Source of the DNA: Nocardia spumae | GTDB taxonomy: Bacteria; Actinomycetota; Actinomycetes; Mycobacteriales; Mycobacteriaceae | Direction: 5' to 3' | NCBI RefSeq assembly: GCF_020733635.1 | Contig: NZ_JAJFZL010000001.1 | Location: forward strand, 4,092,001 to 4,156,000 | Length of the DNA stretch: 64,000 nt | Shown here: positions 55,223-63,505 of the stretch, in pieces | Position numbering within the stretch: position 1 is the stretch's first letter | Layout of the letters: each line of letters begins with the position of its first letter | Program-made: the position numbers and the translations under genes | The notes under the pieces: generated by a model | What the model was told of the DNA's origin: nothing | The model's database searches: none | Seen by the model: the letters and a program-made list of their open reading frames with translations, nothing else

Positions 55223-55488
55223 CCCCTCCCATCGATGAACGCATCCGGGACGTTCCCATGGCGCCGGTCGGGTGCCATCGGTGTGGCGCCCGCGTTCTCG
55301 CTCGCAAGAGCAGTCGGGCGCAGACGAGTATTCAATGGGACGCGGCATCGACCGCGGCGTGTATGGAACGTCATGCCGCGAGCGCGCTGTCGGAGGCCGG
55401 CATGCGGCACTGTTCCGCGCTTCGCGAATCCATCTGGGCCGCTGCGGAATCCGGGGAACTGTCGGTGCTCGACAATCCGGTCGGCTGA
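55219..55488 (+). CDS. Small Cys-containing protein coupled to kshA
   Basis: An 89-residue protein whose ATG overlaps the kshA stop (ATGA). It has CHRCGARVLARKSSRAQTS near residue 19 and two more Cys near 48 and 70. This could be a zinc ribbon-like or small Fe-S protein. Translational coupling suggests it helps KshA, for example in assembly or electron transfer; that is inference. No family is recognised with certainty. Confidence 0.7.
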   Translation: MTPPIDERIRDVPMAPVGCHRCGARVLARKSSRAQTSIQWDAASTAACMERHAASALSEAGMRHCSALRESIWAAAESGELSVLDNPVG

Positions 55489-55505
55489 GCGAGCTTCGCC
55501 CACGA

Positions 55506-55540
55506 ATCGGCCCTACCGTCGTGCGACGGGTAGGGCCGAT
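55506..55540. terminator. Bidirectional hairpin between kshA unit and IclR gene
   Basis: ATCGGCCCTACCGTCG pairs with CGACGGGTAGGGCCGAT, with one bulged base and a 2-base turn. It lies between two convergent genes and can serve both. Confidence 0.75.
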
Positions 55541-55556
55541 CTCGCTGCCGGAGACC

Positions 55557-56339
55557 TCAGACGTGCATCGGGCGGGGGCTCAGGCGTGGCGCACCGACGG
55601 CCAGCCGCCAGATTTCGTACGCCGCGCGGCGCACCTGCGTGACGACCGCGTCGGTATTGATCGTCCGCGTGGGACCACACAGTGACACCGCCACCCGGCC
55701 TCGGTCCACATCGACGTCGAGGGCGGCCGCCACCACGGTGACGCCCAATTCGCATCCTTGCGCGTCCACCGCCACCCCGCTGCGATCGCGCACCTTGTCC
55801 AGTTCGCGTTCGAGCTGCCGGCGGGTTCGCACGCTGTAGACGGTGGGTGCGTTCGCGAACGGCAACTCGGGCCACTGCTGCGGCTCCATCGCGGCCAGCA
55901 GCGCATGTCCGGCGGCGGTGAGTTCGAGGGGCTGGCGCGCCCCGACCGCCCACTGCCGCCCCGGGTTCGGCCAGGCCCCGACCCGGTTCAGATGCAGAAT
56001 CTCTCCCCCGGACAGCAGACTCAGGTGCGCGGTCAAACCCGTACGCCGGTGCAGCCCGGTCATGACGGTCATCGCCACATCGTTCACGCTGCGCTGGCGC
56101 ATCACCTGTGATCCGAACTCGAACATCCTGATCCCCAGTGCGTATTCGAACCCGTGGCGTTCCACCCAGCCCAGCTCCACGAGCCGCTGCAGGATTCGAT
56201 GCGCCGACGAGCGAGGCAGATGTGACCGCCGGGCGATGTCGGCCAACGTCATGGGCCGCTGTCCGACGAAAGCCTCCAGCAGAGAGGCCACCCGATCGAT
56301 CATCGCGTGAGGGGTCTGTTCGAGCTGCACCGTTGCCAC
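55557..56339 (-). CDS. IclR family transcriptional regulator
   Basis: A 260-residue regulator. The winged helix-turn-helix covers about 10-65 (TLADIARRSHLPRSSAHRIL), and the effector domain about 80-255 (LTAAGHALLAAMEPQQW, SGVAVDAQGCELGVTVVAA). GGAGG precedes GTG 56339. IclR proteins near aromatic or steroid pathways sense intermediates. It is divergent from a TetR gene across a promoter with a duplicated TGTCAGA palindrome, and lies next to kshA. Confidence 0.92.
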   Translation of the reverse strand: MATVQLEQTPHAMIDRVASLLEAFVGQRPMTLADIARRSHLPRSSAHRILQRLVELGWVERHGFEYALGIRMFEFGSQVMRQRSVNDVAMTVMTGLHRRTGLTAHLSLLSGGEILHLNRVGAWPNPGRQWAVGARQPLELTAAGHALLAAMEPQQWPELPFANAPTVYSVRTRRQLERELDKVRDRSGVAVDAQGCELGVTVVAAALDVDVDRGRVAVSLCGPTRTINTDAVVTQVRRAAYEIWRLAVGAPRLSPRPMHV

Positions 56340-56362
56340 CTGTTACCTCCAACCGCCAGTCA

Positions 56363-56399
56363 TGTCAGACTCTGTCTACCTGTCAGAATCTGACATAAT
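56363..56399. promoter_or_regulatory. Duplicated palindrome between IclR and TetR genes
   Basis: TGTCAGA-A-TCTGACA (56381-56395) is a perfect 15-base palindrome. An imperfect copy, TGTCAGACTCTGTCT (56363-56377), lies exactly 18 bases away. CATAAT (56394-56399) is a -10 candidate for the TetR gene. Likely operator of the IclR or TetR protein. Confidence 0.75.
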
Positions 56400-56531
56400 C
56401 GAGTGTAAGGAGGGCGCTGATGGATGTAAAGCAGATCACACCGATCTGTCCGCCCAGTAGGAAAGACACGGACGCGACCAGCGATTTCCCGACCGCGATA
56501 CTGTGGACTGCGACCAAGGAGGACAGTGGCC

Positions 56532-57167
56532 GTGAGCAAGCCGTCCAGGCCCACGCTGACCGAACGCCGCGCGGAGGAGCTCCGCCTCACCATCGCGAAC
56601 ACCGCGCGCGACATGTTCGTCGCCGACGGGGACACCTCCGCGACCGTGGAGCGGATCTGCGAGACCGTCGGCATCGCGCCGAGGACCTTCCACCGGCACT
56701 TCCCGGTGAAGGAAGACGTCATGGGTCCGCTGTTCCGGCGCAGCCAGGCGCTGATCATCGACTTCCTGAAGAACGCGCCGGCCGACGCCGACGCGGCGGA
56801 GACCCTGGCCCGCGCGTTCACCACCGAGGTCTACAACCGCAAGACTCCCGAATCCGACCGCACATTCATGACTTTGATGATCAACACGCCGCAGTACCGG
56901 CTGCGATGGCTGGAGTGGGGTGAGCAGCTCTGCGGCCCGATCACGGAATTCCTCTCGGCGCGAGTCGATCTCGGGGACGACCCGTTCCTGCGGAAGCTGC
57001 CCGCCGAGTTGATCGTGCACACCAGCCGCCAGGCCTATATCCAATGGGTCGACAACGAGGACTGCGGCGATTTCTCCGAGGTGGAGGCACTGCAGCTGCG
57101 GGGCATGAAGATGCTGCTGGTCGGGCTCCGAGCGGTCATGACGCAACCGGCGGTCCCAGCGCCCTAG
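56532..57167 (+). CDS. TetR family transcriptional regulator (steroid locus)
   Basis: A 211-residue repressor. The helix-turn-helix contains TVERICETVGIAPRTFHRHF at about 38-57, and the C-terminal part is of the MftR/TetR_C type (TLARAFTTEVYN, LRWLEWGEQ). AAGGAGG lies 9 bases upstream of GTG 56532, so this start is better than GTG 56526. A leader of about 125 bases separates it from the presumed promoter and holds a second ATG (56420) with an AAGGAGGG site in another frame. It lies between the KshA and HsaD-type genes and may control them. Confidence 0.88.
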   Translation: MSKPSRPTLTERRAEELRLTIANTARDMFVADGDTSATVERICETVGIAPRTFHRHFPVKEDVMGPLFRRSQALIIDFLKNAPADADAAETLARAFTTEVYNRKTPESDRTFMTLMINTPQYRLRWLEWGEQLCGPITEFLSARVDLGDDPFLRKLPAELIVHTSRQAYIQWVDNEDCGDFSEVEALQLRGMKMLLVGLRAVMTQPAVPAP

Positions 57168-57219
57168 CCGCCCCGCCCCCGCGTCGGCGCCGGTGATCGC
57201 ACCGGCGCCGACGCCGCGG

Positions 57220-58086
57220 CTATCGGGCGAGAAACGCCGAAACGGTCGCCTCCCATGCCTGCTTCTGCTCGATCATCACCCAGTGCCCGCAGTTCGGGAA
57301 GATGTGCACCTCACCGTTCGGCAGTGTCCGCATCGCGATCAGCGACATGTCGACCGGGCTCACCCGGTCGTCACGTCCCCAGGTGATCAGGGTCGGCACG
57401 GAGATACGGCGCAGATTCGCCCAGCCGGGGACGGTGTCGGCATCGCGCGCCGCCTCCGCCATGCGGGCCAGTGCCGCCCGCCCGTACATCCGCCGCGAGT
57501 TCTCCAGCACGTCCGGTTCGGTCGCCTGCTCCCACCGCTGTTCGATCAGTTCCTCGGTCAGCAGCGTGTGGTCGTAGACCATCGATCGAAGCCATGCCAC
57601 CAGACTGTCGCGAGTCGGGTTCTCGACGAACTCGCTGAGCCGGATGATGCCCTCCCCCGGCTGCGGACCGAAGATCGTGGTGCCGATGCCGCCGATGGTG
57701 ACCAGACGGTCGACGCGCTGCGGCGCGGCCAGCGCGAATTCCGTTGCGACGAAACCACCCATCGAGTTTCCGATGATCCGGACGCGGTCGAGACCGAGCC
57801 CGTCCAGGAAGGCGGTGACCGCCCGCTGCGCCGACATCATCGGATGCACCGCACCGAAATCGTCGCTCACTCCGAATCCGGGAAACTCCAGGACGAGCGT
57901 GCGGTAGTGCTGTGCGAACGTCGGCACGTTACCGCTGAAATTGCGCCAGCCGGTCACGCCGGGCCCGGACCCGTGCAGCAACAGCAGCGGCGGGCCCTCT
58001 CCGCTGTCGCGATAACGCAGCACGCCGTGTTCGGTGGGCAATTCCAGCAATTCGGGCACCGCGCGGGTGTCGACGGATGTACTCAT
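57220..58086 (-). CDS. hsaD: Meta-cleavage product hydrolase, HsaD-like
   Basis: A 288-residue alpha/beta hydrolase of the C-C bond hydrolase class. The oxyanion motif is HGSGPGVTGWRNF at 38-50, the nucleophile Ser108 is in GNSMGG, and the acid Asp240 (WGRDDRVSP) and base His268 (CGHWVMIEQ) complete the triad. It resembles HsaD and BphD. HsaD splits 4,9-DSHA, the ring-A meta-cleavage product, into a hexadienoate and the CD-ring acid. It lies on the same strand as hsaC, kstD and hsaA but is separated from them by an acetyltransferase gene. Confidence 0.88.
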   Translation of the reverse strand: MSTSVDTRAVPELLELPTEHGVLRYRDSGEGPPLLLLHGSGPGVTGWRNFSGNVPTFAQHYRTLVLEFPGFGVSDDFGAVHPMMSAQRAVTAFLDGLGLDRVRIIGNSMGGFVATEFALAAPQRVDRLVTIGGIGTTIFGPQPGEGIIRLSEFVENPTRDSLVAWLRSMVYDHTLLTEELIEQRWEQATEPDVLENSRRMYGRAALARMAEAARDADTVPGWANLRRISVPTLITWGRDDRVSPVDMSLIAMRTLPNGEVHIFPNCGHWVMIEQKQAWEATVSAFLAR

Positions 58087-58259
58087 ATCCCGAGCCTGCC
58101 ACCGCCCACGCACCGCGACGCCGTCTTTTCCCGGTGAGCGGCACGCTGGTTCACCCTGCCCGAGATCCGGGTCCGGCCGGGTGAAAGCCGCTGCGATCGA
58201 GCGGATCTCGCCAGGGCCTCCGGTACTCAGGCCGTAGATCGTGGTGCGAATGGCCGCTG

Positions 58260-58703
58260 TCAGAGGAGTTTGCGGTAGTAGACGACTCGTTCGCGTTCCT
58301 CGAAGCCGAGACCCCTGTGCATCTCGTGGCCCGCCGAATTGTCGATCAACGCATCGGAACCCAACTCGGTACAGCCCGACTCGCGACCCCATTCCTCCAC
58401 GGCGGCGCACAGCGCTCGGGCCGCGCCGGACCGCCGCTGCCCCGGTTCGACGTAGATCCCTTCGAGGAACACCACCGGCGAGGTGTCGCAACCATTGACA
58501 TAGTCGTTGCGGAGTGTGGCTTCGCCGAATCCGATCACGGCGCCGTCCTCGCTACGAGCCAGAAACGCCACGGCAGGGCGCTCGCCGCCGTAGGTCTTTT
58601 CGACGTCGGCGCGATGCTCGGCCACCGTTGCGTCCGGCCACAGCCGTGCACGCATACCCGCGAGCACATCCAGATCGGAATCACGGTAACGATCGATTCT
58701 CAC
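58260..58703 (-). CDS. AAC(6')-I-like aminoglycoside N-acetyltransferase (GNAT)
   Basis: A 147-residue GNAT protein. NDYVNGCDTSPVVFLEGIYV and the acetyl-CoA loop QRRSGAARAL match the aminoglycoside 6'-N-acetyltransferase AAC(6')-I group closely, as do SGCTELGSDA and HRGLGFEERERVVYYRK. Such enzymes acetylate the 6'-amino group of tobramycin- or amikacin-type drugs. Activity on drugs is inferred and the native substrate may differ. It interrupts the steroid gene series and has its own leaderless-type promoter. Confidence 0.85.
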   Translation of the reverse strand: MRIDRYRDSDLDVLAGMRARLWPDATVAEHRADVEKTYGGERPAVAFLARSEDGAVIGFGEATLRNDYVNGCDTSPVVFLEGIYVEPGQRRSGAARALCAAVEEWGRESGCTELGSDALIDNSAGHEMHRGLGFEERERVVYYRKLL

Positions 58704-58709
58704 CCTCGG

Positions 58710-58715
58710 ACCCTA
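58710..58715 (-). promoter_or_regulatory. Leaderless promoter of the acetyltransferase gene
   Basis: TAGGGT on the minus strand, inside TATATAGGGT, lies 6 bases before GTG 58703. No ribosome-binding site is evident. Confidence 0.45.
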
Positions 58716-58817
58716 TATACCGAAGCTGCGACAGTGCGATCCGTCGAGCCGATCGGTCACCGGTCCCCGCTGACGCCCGCCCCATCAGCGGACCCCGCGA
58801 CGATCGACGACCGCGTA

Positions 58818-59354
58818 CTAGAGCGGTCCGGTGACGACGCGTCCGTACTCGCCGCGGAAGAACACCAGCGGCGAGCGCCCCGACGCGTGCAGACGACGTA
58901 CCCGCGACACCACGATGGTGTGGTCACCCGCCGGATACTCCGCCTCCGGCTCCGCCTCGATCCAGGCCAGGCAGTCGGTGAGGACCGGCGCGCCCAGTGG
59001 TGACGAATCCCAGTCGATTCCCCGGAACTTCTCCCCGCCGCGGGCCGCCAGCTGACGACAGACGCCTTCTTGGTTGTCGGACAGGATGTTGACGACATAG
59101 CGCCCGCCCGCCCGCACCGACGGCCACGAGGTACTCGACGCGGCCACACAGAAGGCGATCAGCGGCGGATCCAGTGACACCGAGGTGAACGAGTTGGCGG
59201 CCAGGCCGGTCGGCTGCCCGGTCTGTGGGTCGATACCGGTGATCGCGACGACGCCGGTCGCGAAATGTCCGAGGACACTGCGCATCACGGCAGGATCGAC
59301 TTCCGGGATATCCACGCCGGCCGGCTCCGCCGCGACGAATCGAGGGCCGGTCAT
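58818..59354 (-). CDS. hsaB: Flavin reductase, HsaB-like
   Basis: A 178-residue flavin reductase. VMRSVLGHFATGVVAITGID near residue 25 and GLAANSFTSVSLDPPLIAF are the flavin-binding signature of the HpaC/HsaB family, and SVRAGGRYVVNILSD follows. HsaB supplies reduced FMN or FAD to the hydroxylase HsaA. The ATG at 59354 overlaps the stop of the flavin-oxidoreductase relic (ATGA), keeping it in the kstD operon. Specific pairing with HsaA is inferred from the operon. Confidence 0.88.
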   Translation of the reverse strand: MTGPRFVAAEPAGVDIPEVDPAVMRSVLGHFATGVVAITGIDPQTGQPTGLAANSFTSVSLDPPLIAFCVAASSTSWPSVRAGGRYVVNILSDNQEGVCRQLAARGGEKFRGIDWDSSPLGAPVLTDCLAWIEAEPEAEYPAGDHTIVVSRVRRLHASGRSPLVFFRGEYGRVVTGPL

Positions 59355-59569
59355 GATCCGCTCACCGCATTCGTCTCGGGCACCGCCGGCACGCAGTGGG
59401 TGTCGGAGAAGATCGTCGGCATGCATTTGTTGCGGTGAACGCACAGCGATTTCACCGAATGGTCGGCGTCGATCCGGTGGAAAGTGGCCGATTTGATGGG
59501 CCGGTTGCGCAGGGTTACCGGTCCCAGCCGCGCCGGAGCGAGCACATCGGGAATACCGTGCGCGCCCAT
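59351..59569 (-). pseudogene. In-frame internal-deletion relic of an OYE-type NADH:flavin oxidoreductase
   Basis: A 72-codon frame joins the N-terminal segment of an old-yellow-enzyme-like protein (DVLAPARLGPVTLRNRPIKS) directly to its C-terminal segment (VKSLCVHRNKCMPTIFS). About 300 residues of the barrel between are gone, so catalysis is impossible. The frame is intact. It keeps a 1-base gap from the kstD stop and an ATGA overlap with the flavin reductase start. It may now serve only translational coupling, or encode a micropeptide with a C-x4-C pair. Confidence 0.75.
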
Positions 59570-59570
59570 A

Positions 59571-61277
59571 TCAGCCCCGCCCCGCGGACGCCGCGGCGGT
59601 CTTCGCGGCGATGTAACCGAAGACCAGTCCCTGGCCGATCGTCGCGCCGGCACCCGGATAGGTGTTGCCGAAAGCGTTGGCCGCGGTATTGCCGATCGCG
59701 TACAGGCCGTCGATCACGCTGCCGTCCTCGCGCAGTACCCGAGCCGATCCGTCCGCACGCAGACCGCCGCACGTGCCCAGATCCGACAGCACCAGCTTCA
59801 CCGCGTACAGCGCCCCCGTGCGGCCCAGCGGCCGCAGATTCGGGTTGGGGGCGATGGTGGGGTCGCCGTAGTAGCGGTCGTATGCGCTGGCGCCCCTGGA
59901 GTATTCGTGATCGACCCCCAGTTCCGCGGCGGCGTTGAAGGTGTCGAAGGTCGTGCCGAACTCCTCCGCGGGCACACCCATGGCCCGGGCGAGCCCGGCC
60001 GGATCGAGCGCCGTCACCGCGATGCCGTTGTCGTACCAGGGCTGCGGCAGCGGCTGGCGGGGAAACAGGCCCGCGGCGAAGATGTAGCTGTTGCGGTAGC
60101 GCTGGTCGAAGACCAGCCACATATCCTCCACCGGATCGCCCGCGCGCTCCCGCTCGAGGACACGCTGTCCGAACGACATGTAGTCGGTGGCCTCGTTGAC
60201 GAACCGGCGGCCGCGCTGGTCGACGATGAACGACCCGGGCAGCGCGCGCTCGGCCAGCAGCACCGCCGGCTCCCCGCCCGGTAATGCCGCCACGGCCGGG
60301 AACCACCAGGCCTGATCCATCAGGCCGATCGCGGCACCGGCTTCCTGCGCCAGCTTGATGGCGTCACCGGTATTGGCCTCGCAGCCCAGGCTGGCGTGCT
60401 CGATCAACCTGTCCGACTGGAACTTTCGCCGCATCTGCGTGTCGTGGTCGAACCCTCCGGCGGCGAGTACGACTCCCCGGCGTGCGGTCACCGCGGTGAG
60501 CGTCCCCTCGCGATCGACGACCGCTCCGGTGACCACTCCGTCCGCTTCGATCAGCCGCACCAGGGCGGTGTCGGTCCAGATGGGAATTCCGGCGCGCAGA
60601 GCGCCCGCGAACAGACCCGCGGCCAATGCTTGTCCGCCGGCGATGTATTCGCGTTTGAGTGCGAGACCGCCGACGCCGGTCGCCATGGCCTTCATGCCAC
60701 GCCAGAGCGCCTTGCGGGGAGTCTTCGCGATCAGATTCAGCCACTTGTAGTCGGCACCGGTCACCGGCATCGGCAGGCCCGACGCCTCCATCACGCCGGG
60801 GCGCAGGCGCGACCGCTGGGAGCCGAGCTGCGCGGCATCGAACGGTGTGCATTCGCAGGTGCGCCCCGCCGCCGATCCGCCGGGCAGTTCGGGGTGATAG
60901 TCGGAATAGCCGTCGGCCCACATGAATTTCATCGGTGTGGTCCGCGCGAGCATCTCGACGGTGGCGGGCCCGTGTGCGAGGAAGGCCGCGCCCCGCTCGC
61001 GCGGAGCCGAATCCCCCACGACCGCTTCGACATACGCCGATGCGGCGGCGGCGCCGTCGGCGGGCTGCCGGTCGGCGAGCACGAAATTGCCCGGCACCCA
61101 GAATGCCCCGCCCGAACGTGCCGTGGAGCCGCCGACATATCCCGACTTCTCCACGACCAGGGCCGACAATCCGGCCTCGGCGGCGGTCAGGGCAGCCGCC
61201 AGACCGGTTCCCGACCCCACGATCAGCAGATCGACCTCGTGCTGTGCCATGGGTGTGTTGTTTTCGGTGGAGTTCAT
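59571..61277 (-). CDS. kstD: 3-ketosteroid delta-1-dehydrogenase
   Basis: A 568-residue FAD enzyme. The dinucleotide motif is GSGTGLAAALTAAEAG at 21-36 with E43, followed by KSGYVGGSTARSGG. The C-terminal catalytic region includes NTYPGAGATIGQGLVFGY. It introduces the 1,2-double bond in ring A, making androstadienedione-type products. Combined with 9-alpha-hydroxylation this triggers ring B opening. ATG 61277 follows GAAAGG; ATG 61250 is an alternative. It starts 14 bases after hsaC ends. Confidence 0.94.
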   Translation of the reverse strand: MNSTENNTPMAQHEVDLLIVGSGTGLAAALTAAEAGLSALVVEKSGYVGGSTARSGGAFWVPGNFVLADRQPADGAAAASAYVEAVVGDSAPRERGAAFLAHGPATVEMLARTTPMKFMWADGYSDYHPELPGGSAAGRTCECTPFDAAQLGSQRSRLRPGVMEASGLPMPVTGADYKWLNLIAKTPRKALWRGMKAMATGVGGLALKREYIAGGQALAAGLFAGALRAGIPIWTDTALVRLIEADGVVTGAVVDREGTLTAVTARRGVVLAAGGFDHDTQMRRKFQSDRLIEHASLGCEANTGDAIKLAQEAGAAIGLMDQAWWFPAVAALPGGEPAVLLAERALPGSFIVDQRGRRFVNEATDYMSFGQRVLERERAGDPVEDMWLVFDQRYRNSYIFAAGLFPRQPLPQPWYDNGIAVTALDPAGLARAMGVPAEEFGTTFDTFNAAAELGVDHEYSRGASAYDRYYGDPTIAPNPNLRPLGRTGALYAVKLVLSDLGTCGGLRADGSARVLREDGSVIDGLYAIGNTAANAFGNTYPGAGATIGQGLVFGYIAAKTAAASAGRG

Positions 61278-61291
61278 CGCGGTCCGGCCTT

Positions 61292-62197
61292 TCACGCTTG
61301 CTTCATCTGCTTCGCCCACAGCCATTCGTGCCCCCAGTAGCTGTCGGCGGTGATCTCCTCGGCGGTGTAGTAGGCCTCATCGACCGGCTCGCCCGCGGTC
61401 CCGTATTCGATATCCCAGCCGCCCGGTACCCCGACGTAGAAGGAGATCATCTTGTCGTTGGTGTGCCGGCCCAGCGTCGACGACACCGGGAAGTCCCTGG
61501 CCACCACCTGATCCAGGGCCCGGCCCACGGCATCGAGTGAGTCGACCTCGACCATCACGTGGATCAGACCGGGATCGCGTCCCTCCAGCGCCGGCATGAT
61601 CGCCAAGCTGTGATGTCGCTGATTCACGCCGAGAAATCGGATGCGCAGCGGTCCGGCCCCGGGAGGCGACGGCATCCGGAACGCGCCGCGGGACAAGAAC
61701 CCCAGCGTCTCGGTGTAGAAAGCGTAGGACTCCTCGAAGTTGGCGGTCGGCATCACCACATGACCGAGACCCTGTGCGCCGGTGACGAACCGCTGGGCGT
61801 ACTTGGTGACCACCGGGCTGTGTTCGAGAACCGGACCGTGGAAGAACTCCAGCGGCGTGCCACCGGGGTCGGTCATGCACAGACCCGCTTCGACCTTGCG
61901 CCGGTCGGCGAGTTCGGTCGACATGACCGTGTACTCGAATCCCGCGGCGTCCAGAGTCGCGGCCAGGCGGCGCAGCGCCGGCGCGTCGCGCACTTCCCAG
62001 CCGACCGCGCTCACCCTGTCGACATCGGCGCGCTCGACGGTGATCCGCGATGGCCGCTCGTCCATCCGGAAGTGCAGCGCGTCGGTCTCGTCTCCGAATC
62101 CCGGTGCGAAGCCGAGGACGTCGAAGCCCAGTTCCCGCCAGCGATCCATATCCGTGGCAAGCACCCGGACGTAGCCGAGCCCTTTGATTTCACTCAT
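61292..62197 (-). CDS. hsaC: Extradiol dioxygenase HsaC
   Basis: A 301-residue type I extradiol dioxygenase with two vicinal-oxygen-chelate domains. Iron ligands are His146 (GLGHVVMP), His213 (LIHVMVEV) and Glu264 (WDIEYGT). Catalytic His195 and Tyr254 are present. The sequence tracks M. tuberculosis HsaC (RFVTGAQGLGHVV, TLGRHTNDKMISFYV). It cleaves the catechol 3,4-DHSA next to a hydroxyl group. It lies 29 bases after hsaA. Confidence 0.95.
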   Translation of the reverse strand: MSEIKGLGYVRVLATDMDRWRELGFDVLGFAPGFGDETDALHFRMDERPSRITVERADVDRVSAVGWEVRDAPALRRLAATLDAAGFEYTVMSTELADRRKVEAGLCMTDPGGTPLEFFHGPVLEHSPVVTKYAQRFVTGAQGLGHVVMPTANFEESYAFYTETLGFLSRGAFRMPSPPGAGPLRIRFLGVNQRHHSLAIMPALEGRDPGLIHVMVEVDSLDAVGRALDQVVARDFPVSSTLGRHTNDKMISFYVGVPGGWDIEYGTAGEPVDEAYYTAEEITADSYWGHEWLWAKQMKQA

Positions 62198-62226
62198 CGA
62201 CAACTCACGTTCTCTCTCGGGGTCGG

Positions 62227-63411
62227 TCAGATCATCACGCGCAGGGGACCCTGCGGTACTTCCACACCCAGCGAGGCCATCGCCGAGGCGTGATAGGTGG
62301 TGCTGGTGACGTGGATGGCGTGGTGCAGGCCGGCGTGGGCGTCACGCCAGAACCGCTGCAGCGCGTTGTCCATCCGCAGCGCGTTGCCTCCCGCGCGGTC
62401 GAAGATGTCGTCGGCGGCGCGGACCGCCCGCCAGGCGGCGCGGATCTGATCGCGGCGGACTCGGGCGCGCATGCCGAAATCGATCTCCTCACCCGCGTCG
62501 ACCAGGTCCCAGATGCGGTCCACATTGGCCAGCAACTGCTGGCGGGCGGCGTCGATCTCCGAGGCGGATTCGCCGAGCGCGTGCAGGACGTAGGGGTCGT
62601 CCTTGACCAGGGTTCCGGTGGCTCCCACCCGGTTTCGCTGATAGTCGATCCCGGCGGCGAGTACGCCCTCGCAGATACCGATGGTGGCCGAGGTGATGCC
62701 CAGCGGGAACATGGTCGACCACGGCATCCGGTACAGGGTTTCGGTGACGCCGTATTCCAGGGCCGCGCTCCCGTCGATGACCTTCGCCTGGTCCATCACC
62801 CGGTAGTCGGGAATGAACGCGCCCTTCACCACGATGTCCTTGCTGCCGGTGCCGCGCAGCCCGACGACATCCCACGAGTCCGCCACGATCTCGTAGTCCG
62901 ACCGGGGCAGGATCACGTGCAGCGGCTGCGGTGGCATCAGCGGTTCACCGTCCGCGTCGCCCACCAGGGCGCCCAGGAAGATCCAGTCGCAGTGGTCGGT
63001 ACCGGAGGAGAACTGCCAGCGCCCACTCATGACATATCCGCCGTCGGCGGGTACCGCGACACCGCCCGGCATATAGGGCGATGCCATCCAGATGTCGGTG
63101 TCCTCGCCCAGCACCTCTTCCTGGACTCGGGGATCGGCGAACGCGAGTTGCCACGGGTGCACGCCGACGATGCCGGCCACCCAGCCCGCCGAGCCGTAGA
63201 GGCTCGCGGTCTTCATCACCGTCTCGGCGAACTCACGCGGATGCGCCTCGTAGCCGTCGTACTTCTTGCGCTGCAGCATCCGGATGATGCCCGCGTCCTT
63301 CAGCCGTTCGGCCATGTCGTCGGGCAGCCGGCCCAGCGAGTCACCCTCTTCGGCCCCGTTGCGAATCTCCGCGGCGATGCGTTCGATATTGCCGATCACT
63401 GTGTTGGACAT
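62227..63411 (-). CDS. hsaA: 3-HSA hydroxylase, oxygenase component HsaA
   Basis: A 394-residue flavin-dependent monooxygenase of the acyl-CoA-dehydrogenase fold (group D). GSAGWVAGIVGVHPWQLAF, SGRWQFSSGTDHCDWIFLGA and DSWDVVGLRGTGSKDIVV are typical of HsaA. It uses reduced flavin from HsaB to add a 4-hydroxyl to the phenolic ring of 3-HSA, giving the catechol for HsaC. The start is ATG 63411. It lies 94 bases after kshB ends. Confidence 0.95.
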   Translation of the reverse strand: MSNTVIGNIERIAAEIRNGAEEGDSLGRLPDDMAERLKDAGIIRMLQRKKYDGYEAHPREFAETVMKTASLYGSAGWVAGIVGVHPWQLAFADPRVQEEVLGEDTDIWMASPYMPGGVAVPADGGYVMSGRWQFSSGTDHCDWIFLGALVGDADGEPLMPPQPLHVILPRSDYEIVADSWDVVGLRGTGSKDIVVKGAFIPDYRVMDQAKVIDGSAALEYGVTETLYRMPWSTMFPLGITSATIGICEGVLAAGIDYQRNRVGATGTLVKDDPYVLHALGESASEIDAARQQLLANVDRIWDLVDAGEEIDFGMRARVRRDQIRAAWRAVRAADDIFDRAGGNALRMDNALQRFWRDAHAGLHHAIHVTSTTYHASAMASLGVEVPQGPLRVMI

Positions 63412-63505
63412 GGGGCTCAGCTTGGCCGCTCGGACCGCCCCTGTGACGTGAATCTCCTACTCATCGGAACACCGAATCGAACGCCTCGTTTCCGATGCCC
63501 AGGGC

